Part shown: piece by piece, positions 52,428-62,162 of the stretch
How the letters are laid out: each line of letters begins with the position of its first letter
Numbering within the stretch: the stretch's first letter is position 1
Source: Bacillota bacterium
GTDB taxonomy: Bacteria; Vulcanimicrobiota; JAJTBE01
Length of the DNA stretch: 64,000 nucleotides
Direction of reading: 5' to 3'
Assembly: GCA_021287065.1 (NCBI GenBank)
Contig: JAJTBE010000088.1
Coordinates: forward strand, 45,764 to 109,763
Notes under the pieces: generated by a model
What the model saw: only the letters and a program-made list of their open reading frames with translations
What the model was told of the DNA's origin: nothing
Database searches by the model: none
Program-made: the position numbers and the translations under genes

Positions 52428-54899
52428 ATGTTATCTAAAATGGAAGAAGCGATACGGACGGGTACAGCGGGGCTGACCAATGAAGAAGCGGACAGGCTCC
52501 GGGCTGAAGGTAAAGGCAACAATATTGTTCAGAAAACAAGCAGAACATACGGGGAGATAATAAAGGAAAACCTTTTTACATCCTTCAACCTTGTGTTATT
52601 CGGACTTGGCATACTCCTTGTGGTGCTGGGAAGCCCAAGTGACGCGGTTATAACATCGGGGGTCGTGCTTATTAATGTTCTTGTCGCCGTATTTCAGGAA
52701 ATTAAAGCAAAGAGAAAACTCGACCAGATTGCCCTTCTGACAAAACCTAAAGCTATGGTAATAAGAGGCGGAACTGAAAAAGAGATAGATCCTTCTGATA
52801 TTGTTCTGGGAGATCTGCTTGTGCTCAATCCCGGAGATCAGGTTATGGTGGATGGGGAGATTACAGAAGGCAAAATAGACGCAGACGAGTCAATGCTGAC
52901 AGGCGAAAGCGATTTGATACCAAAAAAGACAGGTGAAACCGTTCTTTCGGGAAGTTACTGCGTAAACGGAACCGCACAATACCAGGCAACAAAAGTCGGG
53001 ATGGAAAGCTATGTAAATAAGCTGAGCGCAGGAGCGAAAGTATTCGTAAGAGAGTTGACGCCTCTGCAGAAAGAAATAGATCTTCTGGTCAGAATTCTTC
53101 TTGCAGTGGTGGTGTTTTTCTCCATACTTCTTGGGCTGAACTTTGTATTCAATCAGGCTGATATTCTCGACTCCGTAAGAGCTGCATCGGTTATGTTCGG
53201 GCTTGCACCAAATTCCCTTCTGCTTATGATTGTTATAGCTTATGCTATGGGAGCTTTGAGAATCACAACAAGGGGAGCGCTTGTGCAGCAGGCTAATTCA
53301 GTGGAATCCCTCTGTCATGTTACGGTTCTGTGCCTTGATAAAACAGGCACAATCACAGCAAATAAAATTAAATTCAGCGAGATTCTTCCTATAGATAAAA
53401 CAAGAACGGAAGAAGATATGAAAAAAATGCTGGGGACTCTTTCCCGCAGCATATCAGCTTCAAACAAAACATCTGACGCCATCACACAGGCTTGTGCCGG
53501 TGAAAAGACAGCGGTTAAGCAGGAAGTGCCATTTTCTTCATCTTATAAATGGAGCGGAGCTGTATTTGATTCAGAGCAGCTAAAAGGCACATTTGTAATG
53601 GGAGCGCCTGAAATCATTATGCCCGGCTACATACAGGATCCGGCTTTAGCGGATGTTGTAACCGAAAAAGCTGAAAAGGGCTTCAGGATGCTTCTTTTTA
53701 TGTGGAATCCGGAACCGGTGGATCTGATAGACGGGGATGAAAAACCCAGACTGCCGGAGAATCTCACCCCTCTGTGTTTTATAGCATTCAGCGACGAATT
53801 GCGGGCTGATGCAAAGGAAACTCTTGAAAAATTTATTGATAACGGCATTCAGATTAAAATAATATCGGGAGACAACCCGAAGACAGTAGCTGCCCTTGCA
53901 AAACAGGTGGGGCTGAAGGAAGCAGACGGAAAGCCTCTGCGGATAGTATCAGGAACGGATTTGAAGAATCTGGACGATGCAGGTTTTGCACAGGCGGCAG
54001 TGAGCGCAACTATTTTCGGAAGAGTAACGCCGGATCAGAAGGAAAAGCTGGTTATGGCTCTTCGCTCTCAGGGGCATTATGTGGCAATGACCGGTGACGG
54101 CGTCAATGATATGCTTGCCCTGAAAAAAGCAAACCTCGGCATTTCAATGCAGAGCGGAAGCCCGGCAACGAGAAGCGTCGCTCATATTGTGCTTCTAAAC
54201 GATTCATTTGCAGTTCTGCCGGAAGCTTTCAGCGAGGGGCAGAGGATCCTCACCGGAATGCAGGATATACTTAAACTTTATCTCAACAGGCTGTTTTATC
54301 TGCTTATGCTGATTTCTGCAGTGGCAATTCTCGGAATGGGTTTTCCATTCACACCCAAACAGGGTTCCATTGTTTCGCTTCTCACTCTGAGCCTTCCGTC
54401 TTTTGCAATCGCATTATGGGCAAGGCCGATGAGAGTAAAAAAAGGCAGTATATTAATGAAGCTTCTGCATTTTTTAATACCTGCAACAATAGTTTCGTGC
54501 CTTTCATGTCTTACGGTTTATATTACATTTGACGCTCTGCGCAAAACAGAGCTTTACGCTCAGCATGGCCTTACATATATGATGATTCTTATCGGTTTTA
54601 TAATGATTATTTTTGCGGAGCCTCCTATTAAGTTTTTTGCAGGAGGCGATGTGGTTTCGAAAGACTGGAAACCCACTCTTCTGGTATGCGGTATGTTTTC
54701 TCTGTTCATCGGGCTTATGTTTTCCGAGCAGTTCAGAACTCTCTTTGAGATGCAGATTCTTGATTTCAGCGATTATGGAATCATCGTCTGTATTTTCGCT
54801 CTGTGGATGCTTATTCTGCGATTTGTCTGGCGCTCAAGGCTTGTGGAAAAATATCTTAATATCAAGCTGGATGGTCCGGACAGTGATTCATGGGCTTAA
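52428..54899 (+). CDS. HAD-type cation-transporting P-type ATPase
   Basis: 823 residues with the P-type order. Actuator domain LTGESDLIP (TGES); phosphorylation site DKTGTIT at Asp304, with Ile replacing the usual Leu; hinge GDGVNDMLALKKA; and about ten membrane helices with the last six at the C-terminus. TM4 has MFGLAPNSLLLMIVIAYAMG instead of the PEGL of Ca2+ pumps, close in style to CtpE-like bacterial ATPases, so the ion cannot be assigned. The N-terminal GLTNEEADRLRAEGKGNNIV is the usual cation-ATPase entry segment. No Shine-Dalgarno precedes the ATG; AT-rich DNA and a repeat element lie directly upstream. Confidence 0.9.
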   Translation: MLSKMEEAIRTGTAGLTNEEADRLRAEGKGNNIVQKTSRTYGEIIKENLFTSFNLVLFGLGILLVVLGSPSDAVITSGVVLINVLVAVFQEIKAKRKLDQIALLTKPKAMVIRGGTEKEIDPSDIVLGDLLVLNPGDQVMVDGEITEGKIDADESMLTGESDLIPKKTGETVLSGSYCVNGTAQYQATKVGMESYVNKLSAGAKVFVRELTPLQKEIDLLVRILLAVVVFFSILLGLNFVFNQADILDSVRAASVMFGLAPNSLLLMIVIAYAMGALRITTRGALVQQANSVESLCHVTVLCLDKTGTITANKIKFSEILPIDKTRTEEDMKKMLGTLSRSISASNKTSDAITQACAGEKTAVKQEVPFSSSYKWSGAVFDSEQLKGTFVMGAPEIIMPGYIQDPALADVVTEKAEKGFRMLLFMWNPEPVDLIDGDEKPRLPENLTPLCFIAFSDELRADAKETLEKFIDNGIQIKIISGDNPKTVAALAKQVGLKEADGKPLRIVSGTDLKNLDDAGFAQAAVSATIFGRVTPDQKEKLVMALRSQGHYVAMTGDGVNDMLALKKANLGISMQSGSPATRSVAHIVLLNDSFAVLPEAFSEGQRILTGMQDILKLYLNRLFYLLMLISAVAILGMGFPFTPKQGSIVSLLTLSLPSFAIALWARPMRVKKGSILMKLLHFLIPATIVSCLSCLTVYITFDALRKTELYAQHGLTYMMILIGFIMIIFAEPPIKFFAGGDVVSKDWKPTLLVCGMFSLFIGLMFSEQFRTLFEMQILDFSDYGIIVCIFALWMLILRFVWRSRLVEKYLNIKLDGPDSDSWA

Positions 54900-55013
54900 T
54901 AATATCCCCTTGAAGGGTATTGGCGGGGAACAGGCGAAACTGTTGCAGTGAAGCCTGACTGTTTGTAAAAGGCTGATGGAGAAAATTCCATAAAGTAAAA
55001 AGGAAGCTTTAGT

Positions 55014-56312
55014 ATGCACAGATTTTGCCAATATAAGAAATTTATAGCCGCTGTGGTTGTTATAGCCTCTATTTTAGCAGTTTCGGCACCTTCGTTTGCA
55101 GATCAGGATCCGGCAAAGGCTAAGGATTATTTCGACAAAGCAGTAAGGCTTCTGAAAGAAGCTGATTTCAATCTGGCTGAAGAGATGCTTCTGAAATCGC
55201 TGGAATTCGATCCGGGTTTTGAGCCTTCACTTATTGAGCTGGGTTATGTAAACTTCAGGCTCAACAGATTTGAAGATGCAGAGAGAAATCTGAAAAAAGC
55301 AATTTCCATAAATGACCAGTATGATCGCGCCTGGTATGTTCTTTCAATGGTCAAATTCAGAATGAACGATCTTAAATCCGCAGAAGAATGTATTAATAAG
55401 GCAATAAAGATAAACAGCAACGATGGTTCTTATTATTTTATGCGTGGTTCGATTCTCTCAAAAAGAGAAAACTATAAAGATGCAGTGAAGATGTTTGATA
55501 AAGCTCTGGAAATTTCACCACTCAATCAGAATGCAAGAGCAAGCAAGGCATTGTGCCTTCTCAATATGGGCAGCGCTGATGAAGCTTCGAAGGAAATTGA
55601 GGCAGCAATAAAGTCGGATTCGAAAAATTTTCAGGTTCTGCTTGTTAAGGGGATACTTCTTGCGAGAACCGGAAATCAGGAAGCTGCTTACGAGTATTTT
55701 GTATCAGCATCAAGGGTTTCGAAAGACGACCCCCTCCCCTACTACAATATGGCTCTTATAGATATGAAGAGAAAAAACCGGGGGCAGGCGGAATTCAATC
55801 TGCTCAGAGCAGTGGATCTGGACAAATACGACCCGGCTCCATGCCTCGCCATCGGGCGGCTTTACAGGTCGGAGAAGAGAAACGAAGATGCTCTTCGCTG
55901 GATCAGAAAAGCAAATCAGCTGGATCCCGATAATTCTTCGATAAATATTGAACTTGGTGCATATCTGCTTTCGCTGGGGCAGACCAACGAAGCGGCTTCG
56001 ATACTTGAAAAAGCAGTTCTCAGAGAACCGGACAATGCCAAAGCCCGTAACGCTCTGGGTGCTGTTTACCGTAGTATAGGAAAATTCAAGGAAGCGCTTG
56101 AGGAATACAACCGAGCCATAGCCCTCGATCCGGGGCTTACCATAGTTTATTTCAATATGGGCAATCTCTTTGAAGAACGGGGAATGATACCGGAAGCAAT
56201 AGAGAATCTCCGCAAATATGTGGAAAACAACCCCGATGCCGATGATAAAGCTCAGGTTGAAAAAAGAATAAAGATTCTGGAAGAATCGTTTAAGAAGAAA
56301 ACAGGGAATTAG
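55014..56312 (+). CDS. Exported TPR-repeat protein
   Basis: 432 residues. The signal peptide KFIAAVVVIASILAVSAPSFA (cleavage after about residue 30) is followed by about eleven TPR units covering nearly the whole protein, such as GYVNFRLNRFEDAERNLKKA and GAVYRSIGKFKEALEEYNRA. It ends in a Lys-rich tail. It probably forms a periplasmic superhelix for protein-protein contacts. AAGGAAG precedes the ATG. The next gene, a sugar ABC permease, begins 73 bp downstream; a functional link is not evident. Confidence 0.85.
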   Translation: MHRFCQYKKFIAAVVVIASILAVSAPSFADQDPAKAKDYFDKAVRLLKEADFNLAEEMLLKSLEFDPGFEPSLIELGYVNFRLNRFEDAERNLKKAISINDQYDRAWYVLSMVKFRMNDLKSAEECINKAIKINSNDGSYYFMRGSILSKRENYKDAVKMFDKALEISPLNQNARASKALCLLNMGSADEASKEIEAAIKSDSKNFQVLLVKGILLARTGNQEAAYEYFVSASRVSKDDPLPYYNMALIDMKRKNRGQAEFNLLRAVDLDKYDPAPCLAIGRLYRSEKRNEDALRWIRKANQLDPDNSSINIELGAYLLSLGQTNEAASILEKAVLREPDNAKARNALGAVYRSIGKFKEALEEYNRAIALDPGLTIVYFNMGNLFEERGMIPEAIENLRKYVENNPDADDKAQVEKRIKILEESFKKKTGN

Positions 56313-56385
56313 CAGGGGGTAATCCACCGGTTTACTCTGTAATTTTCCAAAAGGGAAATATCAAAAGACAAAGAAAGAATACAAC

Positions 56386-57228
56386 ATGAGAAAACTGTTG
56401 GAAAAATTAGAAAACTTAGGCGTTCATGTAATTCTTATTCTATTTTCGGTATGGTCACTGTTTCCGGTTTTCTGGATTCTCTCCACTTCGTTCAAGAAGC
56501 GGGAAGATATTTTCAGCACCAAGATACATCTTCTTCCGCCCCATTTTACGATGGAGAACTACAAAGAACTGATAACAGGCAACAACGGGCTTTTTCTCAT
56601 CTGGATCAAGAATTCCATACTGGTGGCGGGTTTTACCACAGCTCTGGGAGTTTTCCTTGCAGCTACCTGCGCCTATGCGTTTTCGAGATTCAAATTCGCA
56701 GGTAAAAACCTGGGAATCAGCCTCTTTCTGATTAGCCAGATGTTCCCCGGAGTGATTCTGATTGTTCCATTATATAATCTGATGAGTAAAATGGGGCTTC
56801 TCAATATGTACTGGGGTCTTGTTCTGGCATACTGCACAGTGGCGCTTCCCTTCTGCGTTTTTATGCTCAAAGGCTTTTTCGACACCATACCAAAAGAACT
56901 GGAAGAAGCAGCCCTTGTGGACGGACTGGGAGCATGGGGAACATTTTACCGGATAGTTCTGCCTCTGGCAGCACCGGGTATAGCAGTAACGGCGTTTTTC
57001 TCTTTTGTAACGGCATGGAATGAATTTATGTTCGCTCTCACATTTATGACGGATCAGACAATGTACACCCTTCCGGTGGGTCTGAGGACATTTGTATTCG
57101 AATTCCGCACCGACTGGCATCTTATGAGTGCCGGAGCGATCATCGTTACGATTCCCGTTCTGATATTCTTCCTTACTGCACAGAAGTTTCTTGTAGGCGG
57201 TCTGACAGCAGGCGGAGTAAAGGGATGA
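56386..57228 (+). CDS. Carbohydrate ABC transporter permease, MalG-like
   Basis: 280 residues with six transmembrane helices. The EAA loop EELEEAALVDGLGAWGTFYR (about 172-191) followed by IVLPLAAPG is the contact with the ATPase subunit. The N-terminal ILSTSFKKREDIF and the C-terminal block ending LVGGLTAGGVKG are typical of MalG-type CUT1 permeases. The usual partners (binding protein, MalF-type permease, ATPase) are not in the window. It may use partners encoded elsewhere or be a remnant of a split operon. Confidence 0.9.
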   Translation: MRKLLEKLENLGVHVILILFSVWSLFPVFWILSTSFKKREDIFSTKIHLLPPHFTMENYKELITGNNGLFLIWIKNSILVAGFTTALGVFLAATCAYAFSRFKFAGKNLGISLFLISQMFPGVILIVPLYNLMSKMGLLNMYWGLVLAYCTVALPFCVFMLKGFFDTIPKELEEAALVDGLGAWGTFYRIVLPLAAPGIAVTAFFSFVTAWNEFMFALTFMTDQTMYTLPVGLRTFVFEFRTDWHLMSAGAIIVTIPVLIFFLTAQKFLVGGLTAGGVKG

Positions 57229-57328
57229 TTTTTAAAAAAGGGTTAAACGGTTTTCCATAGAAGAGAATTGCATGAATTTTTACCGGTCATTTATGGCTAT
57301 TTTTTTATTTACATAAAGGAGGCCCATT

Positions 57329-58090
57329 ATGGCAAAGAATTTAAAAATTGCACTCGTTGTAGTAATGGCGATTGCATTCCTGTTCACATTTGCCGCATCA
57401 AAAATTTCATATGCAGGAAATTTTGATGACAAGCTTACAAATGACAGCAGGATAAAACCCACTCCCACTGAGGAGCCTGTATCCTCACCCACACCTTCAC
57501 CAGAGGAAACAAAGGTAACCCCCACCCCTAAAAAGACAGCCACCCCCGCAGCCACAGAAGACAGCGGACCTGTCAATGTCAGACTGATCAATGACAGCAA
57601 AAAGATCAACAAAGTTATGACCCCCGCTTTCATTCCCGGTTTCTACCTTATCGGCGAACAGATGGTAGTGAAAAAAGGCAAAGGATTCCTTAAAGGTGAT
57701 TGCTCAATCCGTAAAGTTTATGTAAACAAAACCAAAAAAGAATACGACAAGATCGTAGCCGGTAAGGAAGAACTGAAAACCGATATGACAGTTCTCACAG
57801 TAACCGTAGATCTGTATTCATCCAAAAAAGAGATGGAAAAGAATCTTGCCAACAAACAGCTCAGAAATGAAGAAGCCAACAACATCGCCGACCAGACATG
57901 GACCGGTTCGATGAAAGTTGACCCCAGACAGGGCGAAAAAGAAGGCAACTACAATTCAAATACCCTTCTCGTAACAAAGAGCAACGCACAGGTTCTTATC
58001 TCCGCCTACAACTACATGAGCGAGCCTTCAACAGAAGACTGGAACAGCATGCAGGAAGCAGCCGGAAAGATCCTCGGTCTTATTAAATAA
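57329..58090 (+). CDS. Exported protein with Pro/Thr-rich linker, unknown function
   Basis: 253 residues. The hydrophobic N-terminus LKIALVVVMAIAFLFTFAA is a signal peptide or anchor. A TPTP-rich linker (about 46-80) leads to a compact alpha/beta domain (about 85-253) with no recognised motif. A segment such as VYVNKTKKEYDKIVAGKEEL and the C-terminal STEDWNSMQEAAGKILGLI suggest a small globular sensor-like or lipid/protein-binding domain. AAAGGAGG lies before the ATG. A hairpin at 58158-58189 may end the transcript. Confidence 0.7.
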   Translation: MAKNLKIALVVVMAIAFLFTFAASKISYAGNFDDKLTNDSRIKPTPTEEPVSSPTPSPEETKVTPTPKKTATPAATEDSGPVNVRLINDSKKINKVMTPAFIPGFYLIGEQMVVKKGKGFLKGDCSIRKVYVNKTKKEYDKIVAGKEELKTDMTVLTVTVDLYSSKKEMEKNLANKQLRNEEANNIADQTWTGSMKVDPRQGEKEGNYNSNTLLVTKSNAQVLISAYNYMSEPSTEDWNSMQEAAGKILGLIK

Positions 58091-58157
58091 GACAGCAATC
58101 CAAGAGGTTAATGTTTAACCGTTTTGCAGGGATTATCCCGGCACAGCGGAAAATATA

Positions 58158-58189
58158 GGGGTTGTCCGATATAACAGTCGGGCAGCCCC
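58158..58189 (+). terminator. Terminator-like hairpin
   Basis: GGGGTTGTCCGA (58158-58169) pairs with TCGGGCAGCCCC (58178-58189) using two G-T wobbles, with an 8-nt loop. The tail TTATTAATT is only weakly T-rich, so it may be a terminator or a processing stem ahead of the next gene. Confidence 0.5.
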
Positions 58190-58213
58190 TTATTAATTGC
58201 AGGGAGATGTATT

Positions 58214-58447
58214 ATGGATAACAAAAATTTAACTCAGGCGGAAGCCCTTGAATCCCTGAAAAATGATTTCGGCGAGGAAGGACTTAAACTTTTACTGGAA
58301 GGCGCAGACAGTATTGTTGATGCTGCTGAGAAATTCGGCATGCCCTACAGTGAAATAGTGGATAAAATCAAACAGGACGAAAAAGACGGAAAAATCCGTA
58401 TAGTGGGAGACACAATGGTCTCCATAGAACCAAAAGAAAAGGAATAA
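58214..58447 (+). CDS. Small acidic helical protein, unknown
   Basis: 77 residues starting after GGGAG. The sequence NLTQAEALESLKNDFGEEGLK then FGMPYSEIVDKIKQDEKDGK is charged and helix-forming, ending in a short strand GDTMVSIEPKE. No family was recognised. It could be a small regulator or subunit. It ends 13 bp before the PHP gene and is probably cotranscribed with it. Confidence 0.65.
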   Translation: MDNKNLTQAEALESLKNDFGEEGLKLLLEGADSIVDAAEKFGMPYSEIVDKIKQDEKDGKIRIVGDTMVSIEPKEKE

Positions 58448-58460
58448 ACTCTGAACGCCT

Positions 58461-59066
58461 ATGAAAATAGACCTGCATATTCATCTTGAAGAACGGGGTG
58501 CCGATTATGCCGGGCGGGTAGTGATTATGGCTAAGGAAGCGGAACTTGACGGTATATGCCTTGTTGAGCACAACAAATTCCCGCAGCCCGGATTTGCCGA
58601 AAAGCTGGCTTCAGACAAAGGTTATGCCGTATTTCCCGCAGCTGAGTATTCTTCAAAAGAAGGACATATTCTTATAATTCATCCGGGAGACGGATTCCCT
58701 CTGCCTGAAGGATGGGCGCCTATGCAGGAAATTGTTGATCTTTGCGTTCAAAACGGCGCAGCAGCTATTCCTGTGCATCCTTATTCAACCATACATAAAT
58801 ACACTCCGGGAGATCTGATTGCTGATCTTAAAGGAATATACGCCATAGAAACAATAAACGGCGCACTGCCGGAGGAATGCAACAGAAAAGCACAGCACGA
58901 AGCCAACAGGCTTGGACTGAAAGGAACCGGAGGTTCTGACGCCCACAGTGAATTTCTCGTAGGCAGAGCTTATACAATATTTGAGGATATGATTAAAACG
59001 CGGCAAGATTTGGTGAATGCCCTTAAAAATGGCAGATATGCCCCATCTTACCGGAAGAGAAGGTGA
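58461..59066 (+). CDS. PHP-domain metal-dependent hydrolase
   Basis: 201 residues. IDLHIHLEE at the N-terminus gives the HxH metal ligands; LVEHNKF supplies a third, PVHPYSTIHK a fourth, and GGSDAHSEF the C-terminal D-x-H. The spacing fits a short PHP-type phosphoesterase (polymerase/histidinol-phosphatase or YciV-like). PHP enzymes hydrolyse phosphate esters or nucleic acids; the substrate is unknown. It lies directly upstream of a DUF362 iron-sulfur protein (4-bp gap) and the molybdenum-cofactor genes. Confidence 0.85.
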   Translation: MKIDLHIHLEERGADYAGRVVIMAKEAELDGICLVEHNKFPQPGFAEKLASDKGYAVFPAAEYSSKEGHILIIHPGDGFPLPEGWAPMQEIVDLCVQNGAAAIPVHPYSTIHKYTPGDLIADLKGIYAIETINGALPEECNRKAQHEANRLGLKGTGGSDAHSEFLVGRAYTIFEDMIKTRQDLVNALKNGRYAPSYRKRR

Positions 59067-59070
59067 AATT

Positions 59071-60138
59071 ATGAGTTCAAAAGTTTATCTGACAAGACTG
59101 AATGACGGTTCAACACCGGAAGAACAGGCGAAAGCAGTGGAAAAACTCTTTGATGCCTGCAATGTTTCCGAAATCATTGATAAGAATAATTTCGTCGCCA
59201 TAAAAGTGCATGTTGGTGAAAAGAACAACACCACCCATGTGCCTCCGGAAGTGCCGGCGGTTCTTGTAAAAAAAGCTAAAGAGAAGGAAGCAATCCCCTT
59301 CCTTACCGAAACTTCAACCCTTTACAGAGGCGAAAGGGAAAATGCGGTTAAACACATTATGCACGCCATCAGACACGGCTTCACCGTTGATAAAATCGGC
59401 GCGCCTTTTGTTATGGCAGATGGTCTGGCGGGAAATTCCGAGATCGAAGTGGAGATTGACGGAGAACTTAACAAAACGGTAAAAGTAGCAAGAGAAGCCC
59501 GTATGACCGATGTTCTGCTTGTTGTAACCCACTCAACGGGACATATTGTATGCGGATACGGCGGAACCATCAAGAATCTGGGAATGGGGCTTGCCAGCAG
59601 AAAAGGCAAACTCCGCCAGCATTCCACTATGGCGCCGGAAATTGACAGAAACAGATGCGTAATGTGCGGAAGATGTATCAAATGGTGTCCTGAAGACGCT
59701 ATAACCGCTATCGATAAAAAAGCTTATATCCACCCCGACAAATGCGTCGGCTGCGGCGAATGCCTCGCTGTTTGCCAGTTTGATGCGGTAAAATTCAACT
59801 GGGGAGCAGAATCATCAGACATACAGAGGCAGATGGCAGAACACGCTTACGGCGTTGTTAAAGGCAAAGAATCAAAATGCTTCTATTTCAATGTAATGAT
59901 TAATATGACACAGGATTGCGATTGCATGGGCATAGTTCAGGAAAAGATTATCCCCGACATAGGAATTCTTGCCTCGGCGGATCCCGTAGCCATAGACGAA
60001 GCAGCTCTGGATCTCACACTTAACAACGGAAAAGATCTGGTAAAAGCTTCATATGAACATCTCAACGGAAGAATTCAGCTCGCCCACGCAGAGAAAATCG
60101 GTATGGGTTCGAGAAAATATGAGATTGTGGAAATATAA
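59071..60138 (+). CDS. DUF362-family iron-sulfur protein with two 4Fe-4S motifs
   Basis: 355 residues from the ATG at 59071, after AGAAGGTGA; an upstream in-frame ATG (59017) overlaps the PHP gene and is less likely. The first ~190 residues match DUF362 (NNFVAIKVHVGEKNNTTHVP; MTDVLLVVTHSTGHIVCGYGG; GGTIKNLGMGLASRKGK). A bacterial-ferredoxin pair then follows: CVMCGRCIKWCP and CVGCGECLAVCQF (about 195-240). The C-terminal part continues the DUF362 fold (ILASADPVAIDEAALDL). It is probably a redox protein. It is followed by the molybdenum-cofactor genes, so it may serve a Mo-enzyme pathway, but that is a guess. Confidence 0.88.
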   Translation: MSSKVYLTRLNDGSTPEEQAKAVEKLFDACNVSEIIDKNNFVAIKVHVGEKNNTTHVPPEVPAVLVKKAKEKEAIPFLTETSTLYRGERENAVKHIMHAIRHGFTVDKIGAPFVMADGLAGNSEIEVEIDGELNKTVKVAREARMTDVLLVVTHSTGHIVCGYGGTIKNLGMGLASRKGKLRQHSTMAPEIDRNRCVMCGRCIKWCPEDAITAIDKKAYIHPDKCVGCGECLAVCQFDAVKFNWGAESSDIQRQMAEHAYGVVKGKESKCFYFNVMINMTQDCDCMGIVQEKIIPDIGILASADPVAIDEAALDLTLNNGKDLVKASYEHLNGRIQLAHAEKIGMGSRKYEIVEI

Positions 60139-60162
60139 TTAACCTTACGGAGCATTTATAAT

Positions 60163-61356
60163 ATGATCCCCCTTGATAAAGCCCTTGAATTGCTGGACAG
60201 TGCGGTTTTTGTTAAAGCAGAAGGAGAAGAGGTTGTGCCTGTTGATAAATCAGCGGGCCTTTATATAACGGAAGATGCCTGTTCTCTTCTGAATCTTCCT
60301 CCTTTCAGGAGGGCTATGGTTGACGGTTACGCCGTTTCTTCCGATGAGCCGGAAACAGGATACCGTATTGGCGGATTTGTCCCTGCGGGAATTCTACCCA
60401 TTGAACCCATAAAAGAAGGCGAAGCGGTGAAAGTAATGACCGGAGCGCCGGTTCCTCCCGGAGCGGTGAAAGTCATTATGGTGGAGCATACGGAAGAAAA
60501 AGAGGGTTTTATAAAAGCTACAGCGTCTTCACCTACCTGCAACATTACGGAAATCGGCAGTGATGTTGCTGCAGGAAGCGTTATTCTGAAGGCGGGGGTA
60601 AAGGTGAAGCCTGTGCATGCCGCAGTTCTCAAAGGGTGTGGAATTACAGGATTAAAAACTGCGAAACGGGTAAAGATGGCAGTAATTTCCACCGGGGATG
60701 AAATTGTGGAAACTCCTGAGGAAATGAACGGAGCGCAGATCATCAACATCAACAGCCTCCTGCTTCAGGGTCTTGCTGAAGAGGATGGAATGGAAGTTGT
60801 TTCAAATATTACCGTAAAGGATATTTTTGAGGATCTTCAGGCTGCCATAGCTGATGCAGCTTTAAAAGCTGATATTATCGCCGTATCCGGGGGCGTTTCC
60901 ATGGGAGATCTGGATCTGGTTCCCGATGTTCTGTCCAATCTAGGATTTGAGCAGCATTATCACAAAATAGCCATACTTCCCGGAAAGCCTAATCTTTTTG
61001 CATCAAAGGGGAATGTTTACGCATTCTGCCTTCCGGGAAATCCCCTTGCTGTTTATCTGGGATACCATCTTTTTGCAAAGCGGGCGGCAGCAATAATTTC
61101 GGGGGCAAAACCGGTTATCAGAAAAGTTAAGGCGCTGCTTTCCGGTGAATTTACAAGAAGATCCACAGAGCGTCTTCAGTTTGTTCCCGCAAAATACAAT
61201 GCAGAGGGGCTTCTCGATCCTGTTGTTGTGAAAAGTTCAGCTCATCTTGCTTCCCTTGCGGATTTTGACGGATTTTTCCTCGTTCCAATCGGGGTTAAAA
61301 CCATAGATGCACGGATGCCGGTGGAATTTATACCTAAGGACGGTTTCCAGATTTAA
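60163..61356 (+). CDS. moeA: Molybdopterin molybdenumtransferase MoeA
   Basis: 397 residues with all MoeA landmarks: FRRAMVDGYAV near 47-58, VKVMTGAPVPPGA at about 89-102, STGDEIVE at about 176-183, SGGVSMGDLD at about 245-255, and the C-terminal LPGNPLAVYLG. MoeA inserts molybdate into adenylylated molybdopterin made by MogA. GGAG precedes the ATG by 10 bp. It starts a four-gene molybdenum-cofactor block with no gaps. Confidence 0.96.
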   Translation: MIPLDKALELLDSAVFVKAEGEEVVPVDKSAGLYITEDACSLLNLPPFRRAMVDGYAVSSDEPETGYRIGGFVPAGILPIEPIKEGEAVKVMTGAPVPPGAVKVIMVEHTEEKEGFIKATASSPTCNITEIGSDVAAGSVILKAGVKVKPVHAAVLKGCGITGLKTAKRVKMAVISTGDEIVETPEEMNGAQIININSLLLQGLAEEDGMEVVSNITVKDIFEDLQAAIADAALKADIIAVSGGVSMGDLDLVPDVLSNLGFEQHYHKIAILPGKPNLFASKGNVYAFCLPGNPLAVYLGYHLFAKRAAAIISGAKPVIRKVKALLSGEFTRRSTERLQFVPAKYNAEGLLDPVVVKSSAHLASLADFDGFFLVPIGVKTIDARMPVEFIPKDGFQI

Positions 61357-62160
61357 TTGTTATCGGATAAATACGGAAGAACACTGGATTATTTGAGAAT
61401 ATCACTTACAGACAGATGCAATCTGAGCTGTATTTACTGCATGCCGAAAGGTAATGCATTTTTTTTACATAACGAGGATATTCTGACTTTTTGTGAAATA
61501 TGTGATTTTGCCGGGTACGCAGTGAATCAGGGTATCAAAAAGATTCGTCTGACCGGTGGAGAGCCTTTGGTTAGAAAAGAGATAGTTGAGATTGTTTCTT
61601 TTTTATCAAAGCTCGAAGGATTAGAAGATTTGTCTATGACCACCAACGGGCTTCTTCTGGAGGAATACGCCCGGAAGCTTGCCGAAGCAGGGCTTCACAG
61701 GGTAAATATCAGTCTGGATACGGTGAATCCGGAAAAATTTGCACAGCTGACAGGCGGCGGCAATCTCGGCAGGGTTCTTGCAGGAATAAAAGCTGCACAG
61801 GAAGCGGGTTTTGGAATCATTAAAATCAACTGTGTTGTTGATAAGGATGAAAAGGAACCGGATGCTGTGGAAGTGGCTGAATTCGCCAGAAAGAACAAGC
61901 TCCATGTTCGTTTTATACCAAGAATGGATATGGCTAAGGGCACTTTTTACGGCGTTATAGGCGGCAACGGCGGTATTTGCTCGATATGCAACAGACTGAG
62001 GCTGACCTGCGATGGACGGATAAAGCCTTGCTTGTTTAGCGATATTTCGTTTGGAATAAGAGTACTGGGCATGGAAGAAGCTTTGAGAAGAGCGGTGGAA
62101 GAGAAGCCTGAGGCGGGGAAAATCAGCACAAAATGTCATTTTTACAACATAGGAGGCTGA
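61357..62160 (+). CDS. moaA: GTP 3',8-cyclase MoaA, shortened
   Basis: 267 residues from a TTG directly after the moeA stop. [20 protein letters not shown] gives the radical-SAM cluster (CxxxCxxC). [13 protein letters not shown] is the SAM-contact block. The C-terminal cluster [19 protein letters not shown] is intact and binds the GTP-side 4Fe-4S cluster. The final NIGG carries the GG motif needed for activity. Between [11 protein letters not shown] and GGICSIC the usual ~50-residue segment is missing (typical MoaA ~320-335 residues), so the C-terminal domain is unusually compact. All catalytic cysteines remain, so it is probably functional. First step of molybdopterin synthesis. Confidence 0.88.
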   Translation: MLSDKYGRTLDYLRISLTDRCNLSCIYCMPKGNAFFLHNEDILTFCEICDFAGYAVNQGIKKIRLTGGEPLVRKEIVEIVSFLSKLEGLEDLSMTTNGLLLEEYARKLAEAGLHRVNISLDTVNPEKFAQLTGGGNLGRVLAGIKAAQEAGFGIIKINCVVDKDEKEPDAVEVAEFARKNKLHVRFIPRMDMAKGTFYGVIGGNGGICSICNRLRLTCDGRIKPCLFSDISFGIRVLGMEEALRRAVEEKPEAGKISTKCHFYNIGG

Positions 62161-62162
62161 CA

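Noticed and set aside
54900..55013. Possible structured RNA between the P-type ATPase and TPR genes
   Set aside because: Short, with only weak stems and no recognised motif.
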